Notes: generated by a model not told the origin, from the letters alone. DNA of 64,000 nt from MPNO01 sp965200535 (GCA_965200535.1 CBDAUF010000001.1:682001-746000); one strand, 5' to 3'; shown: positions 16,706-25,583, counted from the first letter of the stretch. A program made the numbers and translations.

Positions 16706-17692
16706 ATGAAGCTCGCAACGCTCAAGGGCGGGCGCGACGGACGCCTCGCGGTGGTGAGCGACGATCTGGCCCGGGCGGCGGACGCCGCCTACGTCGCGGG
16801 CACGATGCAGGCCGCCATCGACGACTGGCAGACCGCCGCCCCGGCGCTCGAAGCGCTTGCCGCCAGAGTCAATGCCGGCGAGTGCGAAACAGTCCCCTTC
16901 GAGCCGTCGGATTGCGCCGCCATCCTGCCGCGCGCCTACCAGTGGGTGGATGGCAGCGCCTATCTCAGTCATGTCGCGCTGGTTCGCCAGGCGCGCGGCG
17001 CCGAGATGCCGGAGAATCTCTACCGGGATCCGCTGATGTACCAGGGGGCCTCGGACTCCATGATCGGGCCGGCCGACGACATCGCGCTTGCCGACGAGGC
17101 CTGGGGCATCGACATGGAGGCCGAAGTCTTCGTCATCCTCGACGATGTCCCGATGGGGGTGACGGTGGCGGCCGCGCGCGGCCATATCAAGCTGGTCGGG
17201 ATCCTCAACGATGTCAGCCTGCGCAACCTCATCCCGGCCGAACTGGGCAAGGGATTCGGTTTCCTGCAGGGCAAGCCGACGACCGCGTTCTCGCCGGTCG
17301 TGGCGACGCCCGAATCGCTCGGCGCCGCGTGGGACGGCACCAAGATGACGCTCGACATGGAGGTCTCGCTCAACGGCGCCCCGATCGGCCGGCCGAACGC
17401 CGGCACCGACCTGTACTTCGACATCCCGACCCTGATCGCCCATGCCGCGAAGAACCGGCGTCTCGCCGCCGGGACGATCCTCGGGACCGGCACCATTTCC
17501 AACCACGACCGCAGCGCGGGATCGGCCTGTCTTGCCGAGGTGCGGACCATCGAGACCATCGAGAACGGCGCGCCGAAGACGCCGTTCATGCGGTTCGGCG
17601 ACCGCGTCCGCATCGACATGCGCGATGCGGACGGAAGCTCGCTGTTCGGCGCGATCGACCAGCGGGTGGTCAGGTACGACGCAGAGGCGTGA
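16706..17692 (+). CDS. Fumarylacetoacetate hydrolase family protein
   Basis: A 328-residue FAA-hydrolase-family enzyme of full length. It opens MKLATLKGGRDGRLAVV and keeps PRAYQWVDGSAYLSHV, the metal region around EAWGIDMEAEVFV (Glu ligands), LVGILNDVSLRNLIP, LQGKPTTAFSP, and the C-terminal GTGTISNHD. These features match the fumarylacetoacetase-like subgroup found in tyrosine/homogentisate and other aromatic or keto-acid pathways. GGGAAGGGACGGGAA lies directly before the ATG. No homogentisate dioxygenase is in view. It converges with the epimerase gene 29 bases away. Confidence 0.85.
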   Translation: MKLATLKGGRDGRLAVVSDDLARAADAAYVAGTMQAAIDDWQTAAPALEALAARVNAGECETVPFEPSDCAAILPRAYQWVDGSAYLSHVALVRQARGAEMPENLYRDPLMYQGASDSMIGPADDIALADEAWGIDMEAEVFVILDDVPMGVTVAAARGHIKLVGILNDVSLRNLIPAELGKGFGFLQGKPTTAFSPVVATPESLGAAWDGTKMTLDMEVSLNGAPIGRPNAGTDLYFDIPTLIAHAAKNRRLAAGTILGTGTISNHDRSAGSACLAEVRTIETIENGAPKTPFMRFGDRVRIDMRDADGSSLFGAIDQRVVRYDAEA

Positions 17693-17721
17693 TCGAAAAC
17701 GAGCGGCCCCTCGCGCCGCCG

Positions 17722-18675
17722 CTACGCATTGGCGCCCAGCGCGGTACGCATTTCCTCCGCATAGGCGGCAAAGCCGGATTCGAGTGTGTATTCCGGCTCC
17801 CACCCGAGGACATCGCGCGCGCGGCCGATATCCATGTGATCGGTGCGCGAGACCGGCGGCGTTCCCGGAACGATCTCGACTTCAAGGTTGGGCAGGGATG
17901 CGCGCACGGCGGCGATGAGTTCGTCGAACGAGGTCACGGCACCGATACCGATATTGAAAACGTTGTAGCGCGGAAGCTCGCGCGTCGCGCACAGGTCGAG
18001 TGCGCGACCGATATCCTTCCAATAGATGTATTCGAACGACATGGTCTGTTCTTCCGGAATCCGCGCCGGGACTCCGCGAATCCCGCTCTCGACCAGGGCA
18101 TGGCATTTTTCGCCGCCGCCGGAGCCGCCCCAGAAATGGCCCATGCCGAAGACGTTGGCGGGGCGCAGGATCGCCACCTCGAACCCGTACTGGGCGGAAT
18201 AGGCCTCGAGGATCAGCTCCTGCGCCGCCTTGGTATTGCTGTAGGCGTTGCCGCTGCCCAGCGGGAAGTCCTCCGTCATCGTGCCGCCGGCGGCCGGGCG
18301 GCGCCAGTCGTAGGAGCCGAAGGTGGAGATGTGAAGCAGCCGCCTGACGCCGGCGAGACGCACCGCCTCGCAGACCGTAATGGCGCCGTTGATGTTGATA
18401 TCCATGCCGAGATGGAGAGGGTCGCCCGCGCGCCGGCCGATCAGCCCGGTGGTGTGCAGCACCGTATCCGCGCCTGCGTTCTCGATGGCGGCCAGCACGC
18501 CGGGCAGATGGCGCGCATCCTCATGGATCAGGGTGTAACTGCCCGCCCCGAGCCGCCGGTCGAGATAGTCTTCGCGCGGGAACGGATCGAGGAACACCAC
18601 CTCCTCGCCGCGCGCCAGAGCACAGATCGCGTAGCTGGTACCGACCAGCCCCGCGCCGGTTATCAATGTCGTCAT
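17722..18675 (-). CDS. NAD-dependent epimerase/dehydratase family protein
   Basis: A 317-residue extended short-chain dehydrogenase. The nucleotide-binding loop is TGAGLVGTSYA and the catalytic pair is in YSNTKAAQE, with the preceding serine in the STFGSYDW strand. VLRPANVFG-type region is read as ILRPANVFGMGH. It probably oxidises or epimerises an NDP-sugar or a related polyol; the substrate is not visible. AAGGGGGA precedes the ATG. It is encoded upstream (minus strand) of DUF6867 and the liv genes' 3' end, 41 bases beyond the DUF6867 stop, so it may be the last gene of the liv transcript or an independent unit. Confidence 0.83.
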   Translation of the reverse strand: MTTLITGAGLVGTSYAICALARGEEVVFLDPFPREDYLDRRLGAGSYTLIHEDARHLPGVLAAIENAGADTVLHTTGLIGRRAGDPLHLGMDININGAITVCEAVRLAGVRRLLHISTFGSYDWRRPAAGGTMTEDFPLGSGNAYSNTKAAQELILEAYSAQYGFEVAILRPANVFGMGHFWGGSGGGEKCHALVESGIRGVPARIPEEQTMSFEYIYWKDIGRALDLCATRELPRYNVFNIGIGAVTSFDELIAAVRASLPNLEVEIVPGTPPVSRTDHMDIGRARDVLGWEPEYTLESGFAAYAEEMRTALGANA

Positions 18676-18716
18676 CCAGTCCCCCTTTCAGGCCGCCGGG
18701 CGAATGCCCGGCCGCT

Positions 18717-19052
18717 TCAGCGGTCGATCTCGCGCCAGCCGAACGGGCCCGCGCGCCGATAGCGCCAAGGATATTGCGCGACCATCCTGGCCGCCCGGGT
18801 TGCACGGTAGGCGATGAGGCTCAATACGAGAATCACCCCGGTGTCGATCAGATAGCCGCCGGCCGACAGGAGTGCGCCGTCGAACAGCGCGTAGACCAGG
18901 AAGCGGTCGGCGCACCCCAGCAGCCCGCAATAGAGGAAAACCTGCCAGACCGGCCGCCAAGTCCGGGCGAGCGCCTGGCCGGTGAGAAAGCCCGCGCCCC
19001 CCATCAGGATCACGGTGAGGCACAGGAAGACGGCGACCGGCGCCCCGTTCAC
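18717..19052 (-). CDS. Small membrane protein (DUF6867-like) at the end of the liv operon
   Basis: A 111-residue protein with three predicted membrane segments: APVAVFLCLTVILMGGAGFL, WQVFLYCGLLGCADRFLVYA, and LIDTGVILVLSLIAYRAT. It ends with a basic tail, WRYRRAGPFGWREIDR. This pattern and its position after livF match a conserved alphaproteobacterial family I know as DUF6867; its function is not established. Its ATG overlaps the livF stop as ATGA, so it is co-translated with the transporter and may be an accessory subunit. Confidence 0.72.
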   Translation of the reverse strand: MNGAPVAVFLCLTVILMGGAGFLTGQALARTWRPVWQVFLYCGLLGCADRFLVYALFDGALLSAGGYLIDTGVILVLSLIAYRATRAARMVAQYPWRYRRAGPFGWREIDR

Positions 19053-19789
19053 GGCGCCGTCTCCGCCGTCCGCCCGCCCTCGAGATAGGCAGCGCGGACC
19101 TCCGGATTCTCGAGCAGCGCGGCGCCGGTCCCGGTCAGGGTGATCTCGCCGTTGACCATCACGTAGCCCCGATGGGCGAGGCGCAGGGCGTGGTAAGCGT
19201 TCTGCTCGACCAGCAACACGGTCATCCCGTCCGTCTCGTTGATCTCCCCGATCACCTCGAAGATCTGTTTGACGATCATCGGCGCGAGGCCGAGAGACGG
19301 CTCGTCGAGGAGCAGGAGCTTCGGGCGGCCCATCAGCGCGCGGCCGATGGCGAGCATCTGCTGTTCGCCGCCCGACAGGGTGCCGCCCTTCTGGTCACGG
19401 CGCTCCTCGAGGATGGGGAACAGGGAGAACACGCGGCGTGCGTCCTCGTCGAACCTCTCCGGATCGGCGGTCACCGCGCCGACCTGCAGATTCTCCAGCA
19501 CGGTCATGCGCGGGAAGATGCGCCGCCCCTCGGGCGCGTGAGCGATGCCGAGGCGGACGATCTGGTGGGTTGCCAGCCGGCTGATGGGGACGCCGTCGTA
19601 GCGGATTTCCCCTGCGTGGGCGCGCGGATTGCCGCAGATCGTCATCAGCAGCGTCGACTTGCCCGCGCCGTTGGCGCCGATCAGCGCAACGATGCCGCCT
19701 TCCGGCACCTCGATGCTGACCCCGCGCAGCGCGCGGATGTTGCCGTACGAGGCATGCACCGCCTCGACCGCGAGCATCGGCTCAGACAC
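19049..19789 (-). CDS. livF: Branched-chain amino-acid-type ABC transporter ATPase LivF
   Basis: A 246-residue ABC ATPase. Walker A is GANGAGKST, the signature LSGGEQQMLAIGRALM, and Walker B LLLLDEPSLGLAP, followed by a switch-loop glutamine/histidine region VLLVEQNAYHAL. The family pattern (MRLDGxPIS-like DGVPISRLATHQIV, GIAHAPEGRRIFPRMTVLENL) identifies LivF rather than LivG. With LivG it powers uptake of leucine-type amino acids or related amides. It overlaps the livG end by eight bases and the DUF6867 start by four. No periplasmic binding protein gene is nearby, so the substrate remains open. Confidence 0.95.
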   Translation of the reverse strand: MSEPMLAVEAVHASYGNIRALRGVSIEVPEGGIVALIGANGAGKSTLLMTICGNPRAHAGEIRYDGVPISRLATHQIVRLGIAHAPEGRRIFPRMTVLENLQVGAVTADPERFDEDARRVFSLFPILEERRDQKGGTLSGGEQQMLAIGRALMGRPKLLLLDEPSLGLAPMIVKQIFEVIGEINETDGMTVLLVEQNAYHALRLAHRGYVMVNGEITLTGTGAALLENPEVRAAYLEGGRTAETAP

Positions 19790-20582
19790 CTGCCGCCTCT
19801 TCCTCGCCGAGATAGGCGCGGATCACCGCCGGGTCGTTGCGCACCGCGTCCGGCGGCCCCTCGGAAATCTTTCGCCCGTGGTCGAGGACCACGACGTGAT
19901 CGGAGATCTCCATCACCACGCTCATGTCGTGCTCGATCAGCAGGATGCCGATCCGGTGTTCCTCCCTGATAAAGGCCAGCAGTGCATTGAGTTCCGCCGA
20001 TTCGCGCGGGTTGAGGCCGGCGGCCGGCTCGTCCAGGCAGAGCAGCACCGGTTCGGTGCACATCGCGCGGGCGATCTCGAGCCGGCGCTGCCCGCCGTAG
20101 GGCAGCCCCCCGGCGTCGATATCGGCCCGGTCGGCGAGTCCGACGCGGTCGAGCCAGTAGGTCGCGCGCTCGACTGCCGCGTGTTCGGCGGCGCGGAAAC
20201 GCCGTGCGCCGACCAGCCCGAGAAGCGTGTAACCGGATGCGCGCATCAGCCGGTTGTGCTGGGCGACCATCAGGTTTTCCAGCACCGACATCTGCGGGAA
20301 GATACGGATGTTCTGGAATGTCCGCGCCACCCGAGCCTCGCGGGCGACCCGGTAGTCGTCGAGCCGCTCAAGCAGGTGTTCGAGCCCGTCGGCGCGGAGC
20401 ACCAGCCGGCCGACAGTGGGCTTGTAGAACCCGGTAAGGCAGTTGAAGACGGTGGTCTTGCCGGCTCCGTTGGGACCGATCAGGGCGGTGATCCGCCCTT
20501 CCTCGGCCGCGAACCCGACATCGTCGACCGCGACCAGCCCGCCGAAGCGCATGGTCAGGTGCTCGACCGTCAGCAGGCTCAC
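19782..20582 (-). CDS. livG: Branched-chain amino-acid-type ABC transporter ATPase LivG
   Basis: A 266-residue ABC ATPase with Walker A GPNGAGKTT, the LivG hallmark VARTFQNIRIFPQMSVLENLMVAQH, signature GGLPYGGQRRLEIARAM, and Walker B LLCLDEPAAGLNP followed by LIEHDMSVVM. The start is a GTG at 20582 that overlaps the livM stop as GTGA, so it is translationally coupled to LivM. It partners LivF in the heterodimeric ATPase of the HAAT-type importer. Confidence 0.95.
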   Translation of the reverse strand: MSLLTVEHLTMRFGGLVAVDDVGFAAEEGRITALIGPNGAGKTTVFNCLTGFYKPTVGRLVLRADGLEHLLERLDDYRVAREARVARTFQNIRIFPQMSVLENLMVAQHNRLMRASGYTLLGLVGARRFRAAEHAAVERATYWLDRVGLADRADIDAGGLPYGGQRRLEIARAMCTEPVLLCLDEPAAGLNPRESAELNALLAFIREEHRIGILLIEHDMSVVMEISDHVVVLDHGRKISEGPPDAVRNDPAVIRAYLGEEEAAGV

Positions 20583-22018
20583 GGCGGCGCCCTCCGGCGG
20601 GCGAGGCGGATCGTCGGCTCGCGGTTCGCCAGGAGGCCGCGCGGGCGCCAGACGGTGATCAGTACCATGCAGACGCCGAAGGCGAGCATTCGGTACTCCT
20701 GCAGTTCGCGGAACCATTCGGGCAGTCCGATCAGGACGAGCGCGGCCAGGACGACGCCGATCTGGCTCCCCATCCCGCCCAGCACGACGATGGCGAGGAT
20801 GATCGCAGACTCGATGAAGGTGAAGCTCTCGGGGCTGACGAAGCCCTGGCGGGTGACGAAGAACGAGCCCGCGAAACCGCCGAACATGGCGCCCAGAGCG
20901 AATGCGGTGAGCTTGGTGTTGGTCGGATTGATGCCGAGCGACCGGCAGGCGATCTCGTCCTCCCGGAGCGCCTCCCAGGCCCGCCCGATCGGCAGCCTGC
21001 GGATGCGCAGCGTAAAGGCGTTGGTGATCAGGGCCAGCGCAAGGACCAGGAAATAAAGGAAGTAGGTCCGGTGCAGCGAGGAGTAGTCGAGCCCGAAGAA
21101 CTGGTGGAACGACTCGACGCCCTCGGGCGGTGCGCGGGTGAAGGGCAGCCCGAAGAATGTGGGGCGCGGCACCCCGGAGATGCCGTCCGGCCCGCCCGTG
21201 AAGGTGTACCAGTTGAGCAGGATGATGCGAATCATCTCGCCGAAGCCGAGGGTGACAATCGCCAGATAGTCGCCGCGAAGCCTGAGCACCGGGAAACCGA
21301 GAATGATGCCGAAGAAGGCGGCGAAGGCGCCGGCGAGCGGCAGGCAGGTCCAGAAATCGAAGCCGAAATACTGCGCCAGCAGGGCGTAGCTGTAGGCGCC
21401 CACCGCATAGAACGCGACATAGCCGAGGTCCAGGAGTCCCGCCAGACCGACCACGATGTTGAGCCCCCAGCCCAGCATCACGTAGGTCAGGACCAGGGTC
21501 GCGATATCGATCAGCCGCCGGTCGGCAAAAGGCATCAACGGCAACAGGACTGCGGCCACCACCAGCGCCGTACCGAGCCAGCCGAGCGACGGGCGAAACT
21601 CGGGGATGCGGCCGACCGCGGCTGCGAACGGGAGAGTCTGCCGCCGGGCGCGCAGCATGGCGATGGCGCCGATGCCGGCGACGCCGAGTCCGCCGGCGAT
21701 GGAGACAACGCCGAGGAAGGCGCTCGGCAGGGCGAACTGCCAGCCCGCCGCGGCGACCGTGAGCGCACCCGCGACGACGGGCAGGCGGTGCCCCGCGCGC
21801 AAGCCTGCGATGGCAAGCCGGCCGACGAAGACGAGGAGCACGGCGAGGGCCAGTTCCGCGATGCGCGGGGTCACGGCGAAGGCGGAGCCGTGAGAGACGG
21901 TCTTCGCGCCGACCAGCGGCAGGGCGAGAAGGAGCGCCACCCCGGCGGCGATCCCCGCCTCCTTGAGCGCCGTTGGCAGGAAGCCCCGGCCGCGCGCCGC
22001 GAGCATGCCGGCGGTCAA
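20579..22018 (-). CDS. livM: Branched-chain amino-acid-type ABC transporter permease LivM
   Basis: A 479-residue permease. The first 150 residues form an extra hydrophobic domain (several segments such as IAELALAVLLVFVGRLAIAG), like the N-terminal extension known in Escherichia coli LivM. The core permease then begins near LIDIATLVLTYVMLGWGLNIVVGLAGLLDLG, with the EAA-like contact loop around GRAWEALREDEIACRSLGIN. It forms the channel with LivH. It lies three bases after the livH stop and overlaps livG. Confidence 0.94.
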   Translation of the reverse strand: MTAGMLAARGRGFLPTALKEAGIAAGVALLLALPLVGAKTVSHGSAFAVTPRIAELALAVLLVFVGRLAIAGLRAGHRLPVVAGALTVAAAGWQFALPSAFLGVVSIAGGLGVAGIGAIAMLRARRQTLPFAAAVGRIPEFRPSLGWLGTALVVAAVLLPLMPFADRRLIDIATLVLTYVMLGWGLNIVVGLAGLLDLGYVAFYAVGAYSYALLAQYFGFDFWTCLPLAGAFAAFFGIILGFPVLRLRGDYLAIVTLGFGEMIRIILLNWYTFTGGPDGISGVPRPTFFGLPFTRAPPEGVESFHQFFGLDYSSLHRTYFLYFLVLALALITNAFTLRIRRLPIGRAWEALREDEIACRSLGINPTNTKLTAFALGAMFGGFAGSFFVTRQGFVSPESFTFIESAIILAIVVLGGMGSQIGVVLAALVLIGLPEWFRELQEYRMLAFGVCMVLITVWRPRGLLANREPTIRLARRRAPP

Positions 22019-22021
22019 GCC

Positions 22022-22936
22022 TCAGACCTTCTCGATCTCGGGCTGGCCCAACAACCCGGTGGGGCGGAAGATCAGCACCAGGACAAGGATCGAGAACGCC
22101 GCGACGTCCTTGTACTCGGTGGAGAAATAGCCGGACCAGAACGCCTCGATCAGGCCGATCAACAGGCCGCCCAGCATGGCCCCCGGGATCGAACCGATGC
22201 CGCCCAGGACGGCAGCGGTGAACGCCTTGATGCCGGCGAGAAAGCCGATGAAGAAATCGATCACGCCGTAGTAGAAGACCGCGATGGTCCCGGCAACGGC
22301 GGCCAGCGAAGCGCCGATGACGAAGGTGATCGAGATCGTCCGGTCGACATCGATGCCCACCAGAGCGGCCATCGTCCGATCCTGTTCGCAGGCGCGCTGC
22401 GCGCGGCCGAGCGCGGTCCTTGCGATCACCAGGGAAAAGCCGGCCATGAGCCCGATCGTCAGCAGCACGATGACGATCTGGATGTAGCTGAGCGACACCA
22501 CGAAGCCGTCGCGTTCGGCGATCTCGAACGCACCCGAGATCACCGGCTGTATCGCCTTGTTGCGCGCGCCCTGGGTGAGTTGGACATAGTTCTGGAGGGC
22601 GATCGACATGCCGATCGCGGAGATCAGCGCGGCGAGCCGGGTCGAGCCGCGCAGCGGCCGGTAGGCAAGCCGTTCGAGGGTCCAGCCGTAAACCGCCGTG
22701 AGCAGCATGGACACCAGAAGAACCGCAAGCAGCGCCAGCACGAGATACCCGCCGCCCGACGGTCCCAGGATCAGGAACGAGATCAGCGCGATGAAGGCGC
22801 CGATCATGTAGATCTCGCCGTGCGCGAAGTTGATCATCCCGATGATGCCGTAGACCAGCGTATAGCCGATGGCGATCAGCCCGTAGACGGCTCCGAGCGT
22901 GACGCCGTTGATCAGCTGCTGGAGAAAGTATTCCAT
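22022..22936 (-). CDS. livH: Branched-chain amino-acid-type ABC transporter permease LivH
   Basis: A 304-residue permease with about eight membrane segments. Family marks are QQLINGVTLGAVYGLIAIGYTLVYGIIGMINFAHG at the N terminus and the ATPase contact loop GRAQRACEQDRTMAALVGID. It is the first gene of the livHMGF-DUF6867 set. There is no strong ribosome site before the ATG. The 111-bp gap to the divergent thioesterase at 23048 should hold both promoters, but I see no convincing hexamers. A binding-protein gene, normally near livH, is missing from the whole window. Confidence 0.94.
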   Translation of the reverse strand: MEYFLQQLINGVTLGAVYGLIAIGYTLVYGIIGMINFAHGEIYMIGAFIALISFLILGPSGGGYLVLALLAVLLVSMLLTAVYGWTLERLAYRPLRGSTRLAALISAIGMSIALQNYVQLTQGARNKAIQPVISGAFEIAERDGFVVSLSYIQIVIVLLTIGLMAGFSLVIARTALGRAQRACEQDRTMAALVGIDVDRTISITFVIGASLAAVAGTIAVFYYGVIDFFIGFLAGIKAFTAAVLGGIGSIPGAMLGGLLIGLIEAFWSGYFSTEYKDVAAFSILVLVLIFRPTGLLGQPEIEKV

Positions 22937-23047
22937 GTCCGGCCGGCAGCGAAATTAGCAACCGATGGGCGCAGCGCCAACCGGATGCCGGATCGACTCG
23001 CCGGGAATACCGCATAGGATCGCCGCAACCTGTGGGAGGGAGTTGCG

Positions 23048-23500
23048 ATGCCAGGGCCCGACGGGATCCATGTTGTCAGCCGACCCATCCTGTTCGGCGA
23101 TTGCGACCCGGCGGGAATCGTCTTCTACGCCGCTTTCTTCCGCATGTTCAACGACCTGTTCGAGAGCTGGATCGTCGATCGGCTCGGCATCGACTTCGCC
23201 GGGGAGTTCTTCCGCGAGGACCGGATGTTTCCGCTGGTTCACTGCGACGTCGACTTTGCGAGACCCCGGCGGATGGGAGACAATCTGGACCTCGCACTGG
23301 TCCTCACCGCGCTCGGCCGGTCGTCGATCCGCTACACCGTCGTCGGGTCGGACTCGGGCGAGGAAATCCTTCGGGGCCGCTTCGTCAACTGCGTCGCGTC
23401 CAAGAAAACGGGCAGGTCGATCCCGATCCCCGGCTACATGCGCGCGCCCATGACTGACTACCTCGCGGTCTGCCGCCGCCCGGGCGGCGCCGGCGGCTGA
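23048..23500 (+). CDS. Acyl-CoA thioesterase, 4-hydroxybenzoyl-CoA thioesterase-like
   Basis: A 150-residue hot-dog protein. The active-site segment is FGDCDPAGIVFYAAFFRMFN, where the Asp in DPAGIV matches the nucleophile or base of 4-hydroxybenzoyl-CoA thioesterases. The rest has the expected long helix and beta strands (VHCDVDFARPRRMGDNLDLAL). It hydrolyses an acyl- or aroyl-CoA. The gene is divergent from livH and lies 64 bases upstream of the HpcH/HpaI aldolase on the same strand, next to a LigJ-type hydratase, so an aromatic pathway role is possible. Confidence 0.83.
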   Translation: MPGPDGIHVVSRPILFGDCDPAGIVFYAAFFRMFNDLFESWIVDRLGIDFAGEFFREDRMFPLVHCDVDFARPRRMGDNLDLALVLTALGRSSIRYTVVGSDSGEEILRGRFVNCVASKKTGRSIPIPGYMRAPMTDYLAVCRRPGGAGG

Positions 23501-23564
23501 TGACCGCGCCAGCCGCAGCCGCTAGATTGCCTCCATCGACCGACATCGTTTCCCGGAGACTGGG

Positions 23565-24455
23565 ATGACCGAACTGCCGCGGCTCAACGGCATCGTAAGA
23601 CCGCTGGAAGCGGGCCGCCCCGCCTTCACCGCGTTCGCGACGGCCGATATCCCGAGCGCGCTCGCCATGTCGGGGGCGCGTTACGACGGCATCGTGTTCG
23701 AGATGGAACACAACCCCTGGGACATCGGGGCGCTCCGCGATGCGCTGCAATACATGCTCGACCGGGCGCAGATCGCCGCTGCCGGATCCGTTGCACCGGC
23801 GGTAACGCCGATGGTCCGCGTTCCTCCGAACGGCGGAGAGAAAGGGCAGTGGCACGCCAAGCAGGCGCTCGATCTCGGCGTCTACGGCGTGGTCTGGCCG
23901 CATGTCAGCACCGTCGACCAGGCCTACAACGCGGTCGCGGCGTGCCGCTACCCGAGGCTCGGGTCCGCGCCGCTCTACGAGCCGGCCGGCCTGCGCGGTG
24001 ACGGTCCGCGCCAGGCCGTGCGTTACTGGGGGCTTTCCCAGCAGGAGTATTACAAGAGAGCCGACGTCTGGCCGTTGGCCCCCGACGGCGAGATCCTCGT
24101 CGTCCTGATGATCGAGGACACCGAGGGGATCGGGAACCTCGCCGACATGCTGGACAACGTGCCCGGCATCGGCGCCATCCTGATCGGAGAGGGGGACCTC
24201 AGCCAGGAGCTCGGCTTTCCGCGTCAGTACGACCACCCGGAGGTGCGCGACGCGATGGCCCGGATCGTCGCCACCTGCACGGCGCGTGGCGTCGTCGTCG
24301 GCCATCCGCACGTGACCGCGGGGAATGTCGAGCGCGTACTGGACGAGGGATACCGGTTTCTCATGGCAGCGCCGACGACAAGCTACGCCGGGCTCGAGAA
24401 GGGGCTCGAACTCAGCGGCCGCAGCCGGGCGGCTGCAATCGGGGAACACGCATGA
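23565..24455 (+). CDS. HpcH/HpaI aldolase family protein
   Basis: A 296-residue class II pyruvate aldolase of the HpcH/HpaI/citrate-lyase fold. Recognisable parts are DGIVFEMEHNPWD (entry strand), the PMVRVPPN strand, KQALDLGVYGVVWPHVSTV (metal-adjacent), the metal-binding VLMIEDTEGIGN, and GAILIGEGDLSQELG. These enzymes cleave 4-hydroxy-2-oxo acids to pyruvate and an aldehyde or 2-oxo acid. It overlaps the LigJ-type gene by four bases (ATGA), so the pair is translationally coupled. In the protocatechuate 4,5-cleavage route the product of LigJ is split by an aldolase, and this enzyme might fill that step, but this is inference. Confidence 0.82.
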   Translation: MTELPRLNGIVRPLEAGRPAFTAFATADIPSALAMSGARYDGIVFEMEHNPWDIGALRDALQYMLDRAQIAAAGSVAPAVTPMVRVPPNGGEKGQWHAKQALDLGVYGVVWPHVSTVDQAYNAVAACRYPRLGSAPLYEPAGLRGDGPRQAVRYWGLSQQEYYKRADVWPLAPDGEILVVLMIEDTEGIGNLADMLDNVPGIGAILIGEGDLSQELGFPRQYDHPEVRDAMARIVATCTARGVVVGHPHVTAGNVERVLDEGYRFLMAAPTTSYAGLEKGLELSGRSRAAAIGEHA

Positions 24456-25459
24456 TCATCGACTGCCACGGGCACTACACCACGGCTCCGGCCGCTCTCA
24501 GGGACTACCGGGCAGCGCAGGTCGAGGGGCGCGAGCGGCCCGGCTACCGGCCGCTGCCGGCGGACCTCTCGATTTCCGACGACGAGATCCGCGAGAGCCT
24601 CGAGGGTGCGCAGCTCAGGCTGCAGAGGGAACGGGGCACCGATCTGACGATCTTTTCCCCCCGGGCAGCGGGAATGGCGCACCAGGACGGCAACGAACTG
24701 GCCAACAGGTACTGGTCGGAGATCTGCAACGACATGATCCACCGGGCGGTGACGCTCTACCCGGACAATTTCGTCGGCGTCTGCCAACTGCCCCAGGCGC
24801 CGGGAAGCAGACCCGACAACTGTATCCCGGAACTGGTCCGCTGCGTCGAGGAACTCGGCTTCATCGGCTGCAACCTGAACCCCGACCCGACGGGCGGCTA
24901 CTGGACCGACCCGCCCCTGTTCGACCGCTGGTGGTATCCGCTGTACGAGAAAATGTGCGAACTCGACGTGCCGGCGATGATCCACGTTTCGTCTTCGTGC
25001 AACCCGCACTTCCACTTCACCGGCGCGCACTATATCAACGGCGATACCGCGGCCTTCATGCAGGTTCTGACCTCCGACCTGTTCGCCGACTTCCCGACCC
25101 TCAAATTCATCATCCCGCACGGCGGCGGCGCAGCGCCGTATCACTGGGGCCGTTACCGCGGGCTCGCCCAGGACATGGGCCGCCCGCCGCTCGATGAACT
25201 GCTCCTCGACAACGTTTTCTTCGACACCTGCGTCTACCACCAGCCGGGGATCGACCTGCTGACCGGCGTGATCCCGGCCAAGAACATCCTGTTCGCGTCC
25301 GAAATGGTGGGGGCGGTGCGCGGCATCGACCCGGAGACCGGTTTCCCGTTCGATGATACCAAGCGGTACATCGATGCGGCGGCCGGGCTCGGCGAGGTGG
25401 AAAGGAAAATGATCTTCGAGAACAATGCCCGCCATGTTTTCCCCCGGCTCCGGCGATAG
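24452..25459 (+). CDS. ligJ: 4-oxalomesaconate hydratase (LigJ-type amidohydrolase)
   Basis: A 335-residue amidohydrolase-fold protein. It closely follows LigJ from the protocatechuate 4,5-cleavage pathway: the start MIIDCHGHYTTAP, the LTIFSPRAAGMAH segment, CNLNPDPTGGYWTDPP, the metal histidine in IHVSSSCNPHFHFTG, IPHGGGAAPYHWGRYRG, VFFDTCVYHQPGIDLL, and FASEMVGAVRGIDPETG. LigJ hydrates 4-oxalomesaconate to 4-carboxy-4-hydroxy-2-oxoadipate. It is coupled to the aldolase upstream. The other pathway genes (ligAB, ligC, ligI) are not in this window. Assignment is by recalled family sequence, so close homologues with other substrates cannot be excluded. Confidence 0.85.
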   Translation: MIIDCHGHYTTAPAALRDYRAAQVEGRERPGYRPLPADLSISDDEIRESLEGAQLRLQRERGTDLTIFSPRAAGMAHQDGNELANRYWSEICNDMIHRAVTLYPDNFVGVCQLPQAPGSRPDNCIPELVRCVEELGFIGCNLNPDPTGGYWTDPPLFDRWWYPLYEKMCELDVPAMIHVSSSCNPHFHFTGAHYINGDTAAFMQVLTSDLFADFPTLKFIIPHGGGAAPYHWGRYRGLAQDMGRPPLDELLLDNVFFDTCVYHQPGIDLLTGVIPAKNILFASEMVGAVRGIDPETGFPFDDTKRYIDAAAGLGEVERKMIFENNARHVFPRLRR

Positions 25460-25583
25460 AGGGCAACCGGTCGCCTTGCGCGGGAGTCACGGCGCCGGGA
25501 ACCCGCTCTCGACGCGGCCTTGTCGAACCGCGACAATTCCGGGCGCCAAAAAAATTCGGTCAAGAATCAGGGAGGATTTACCC

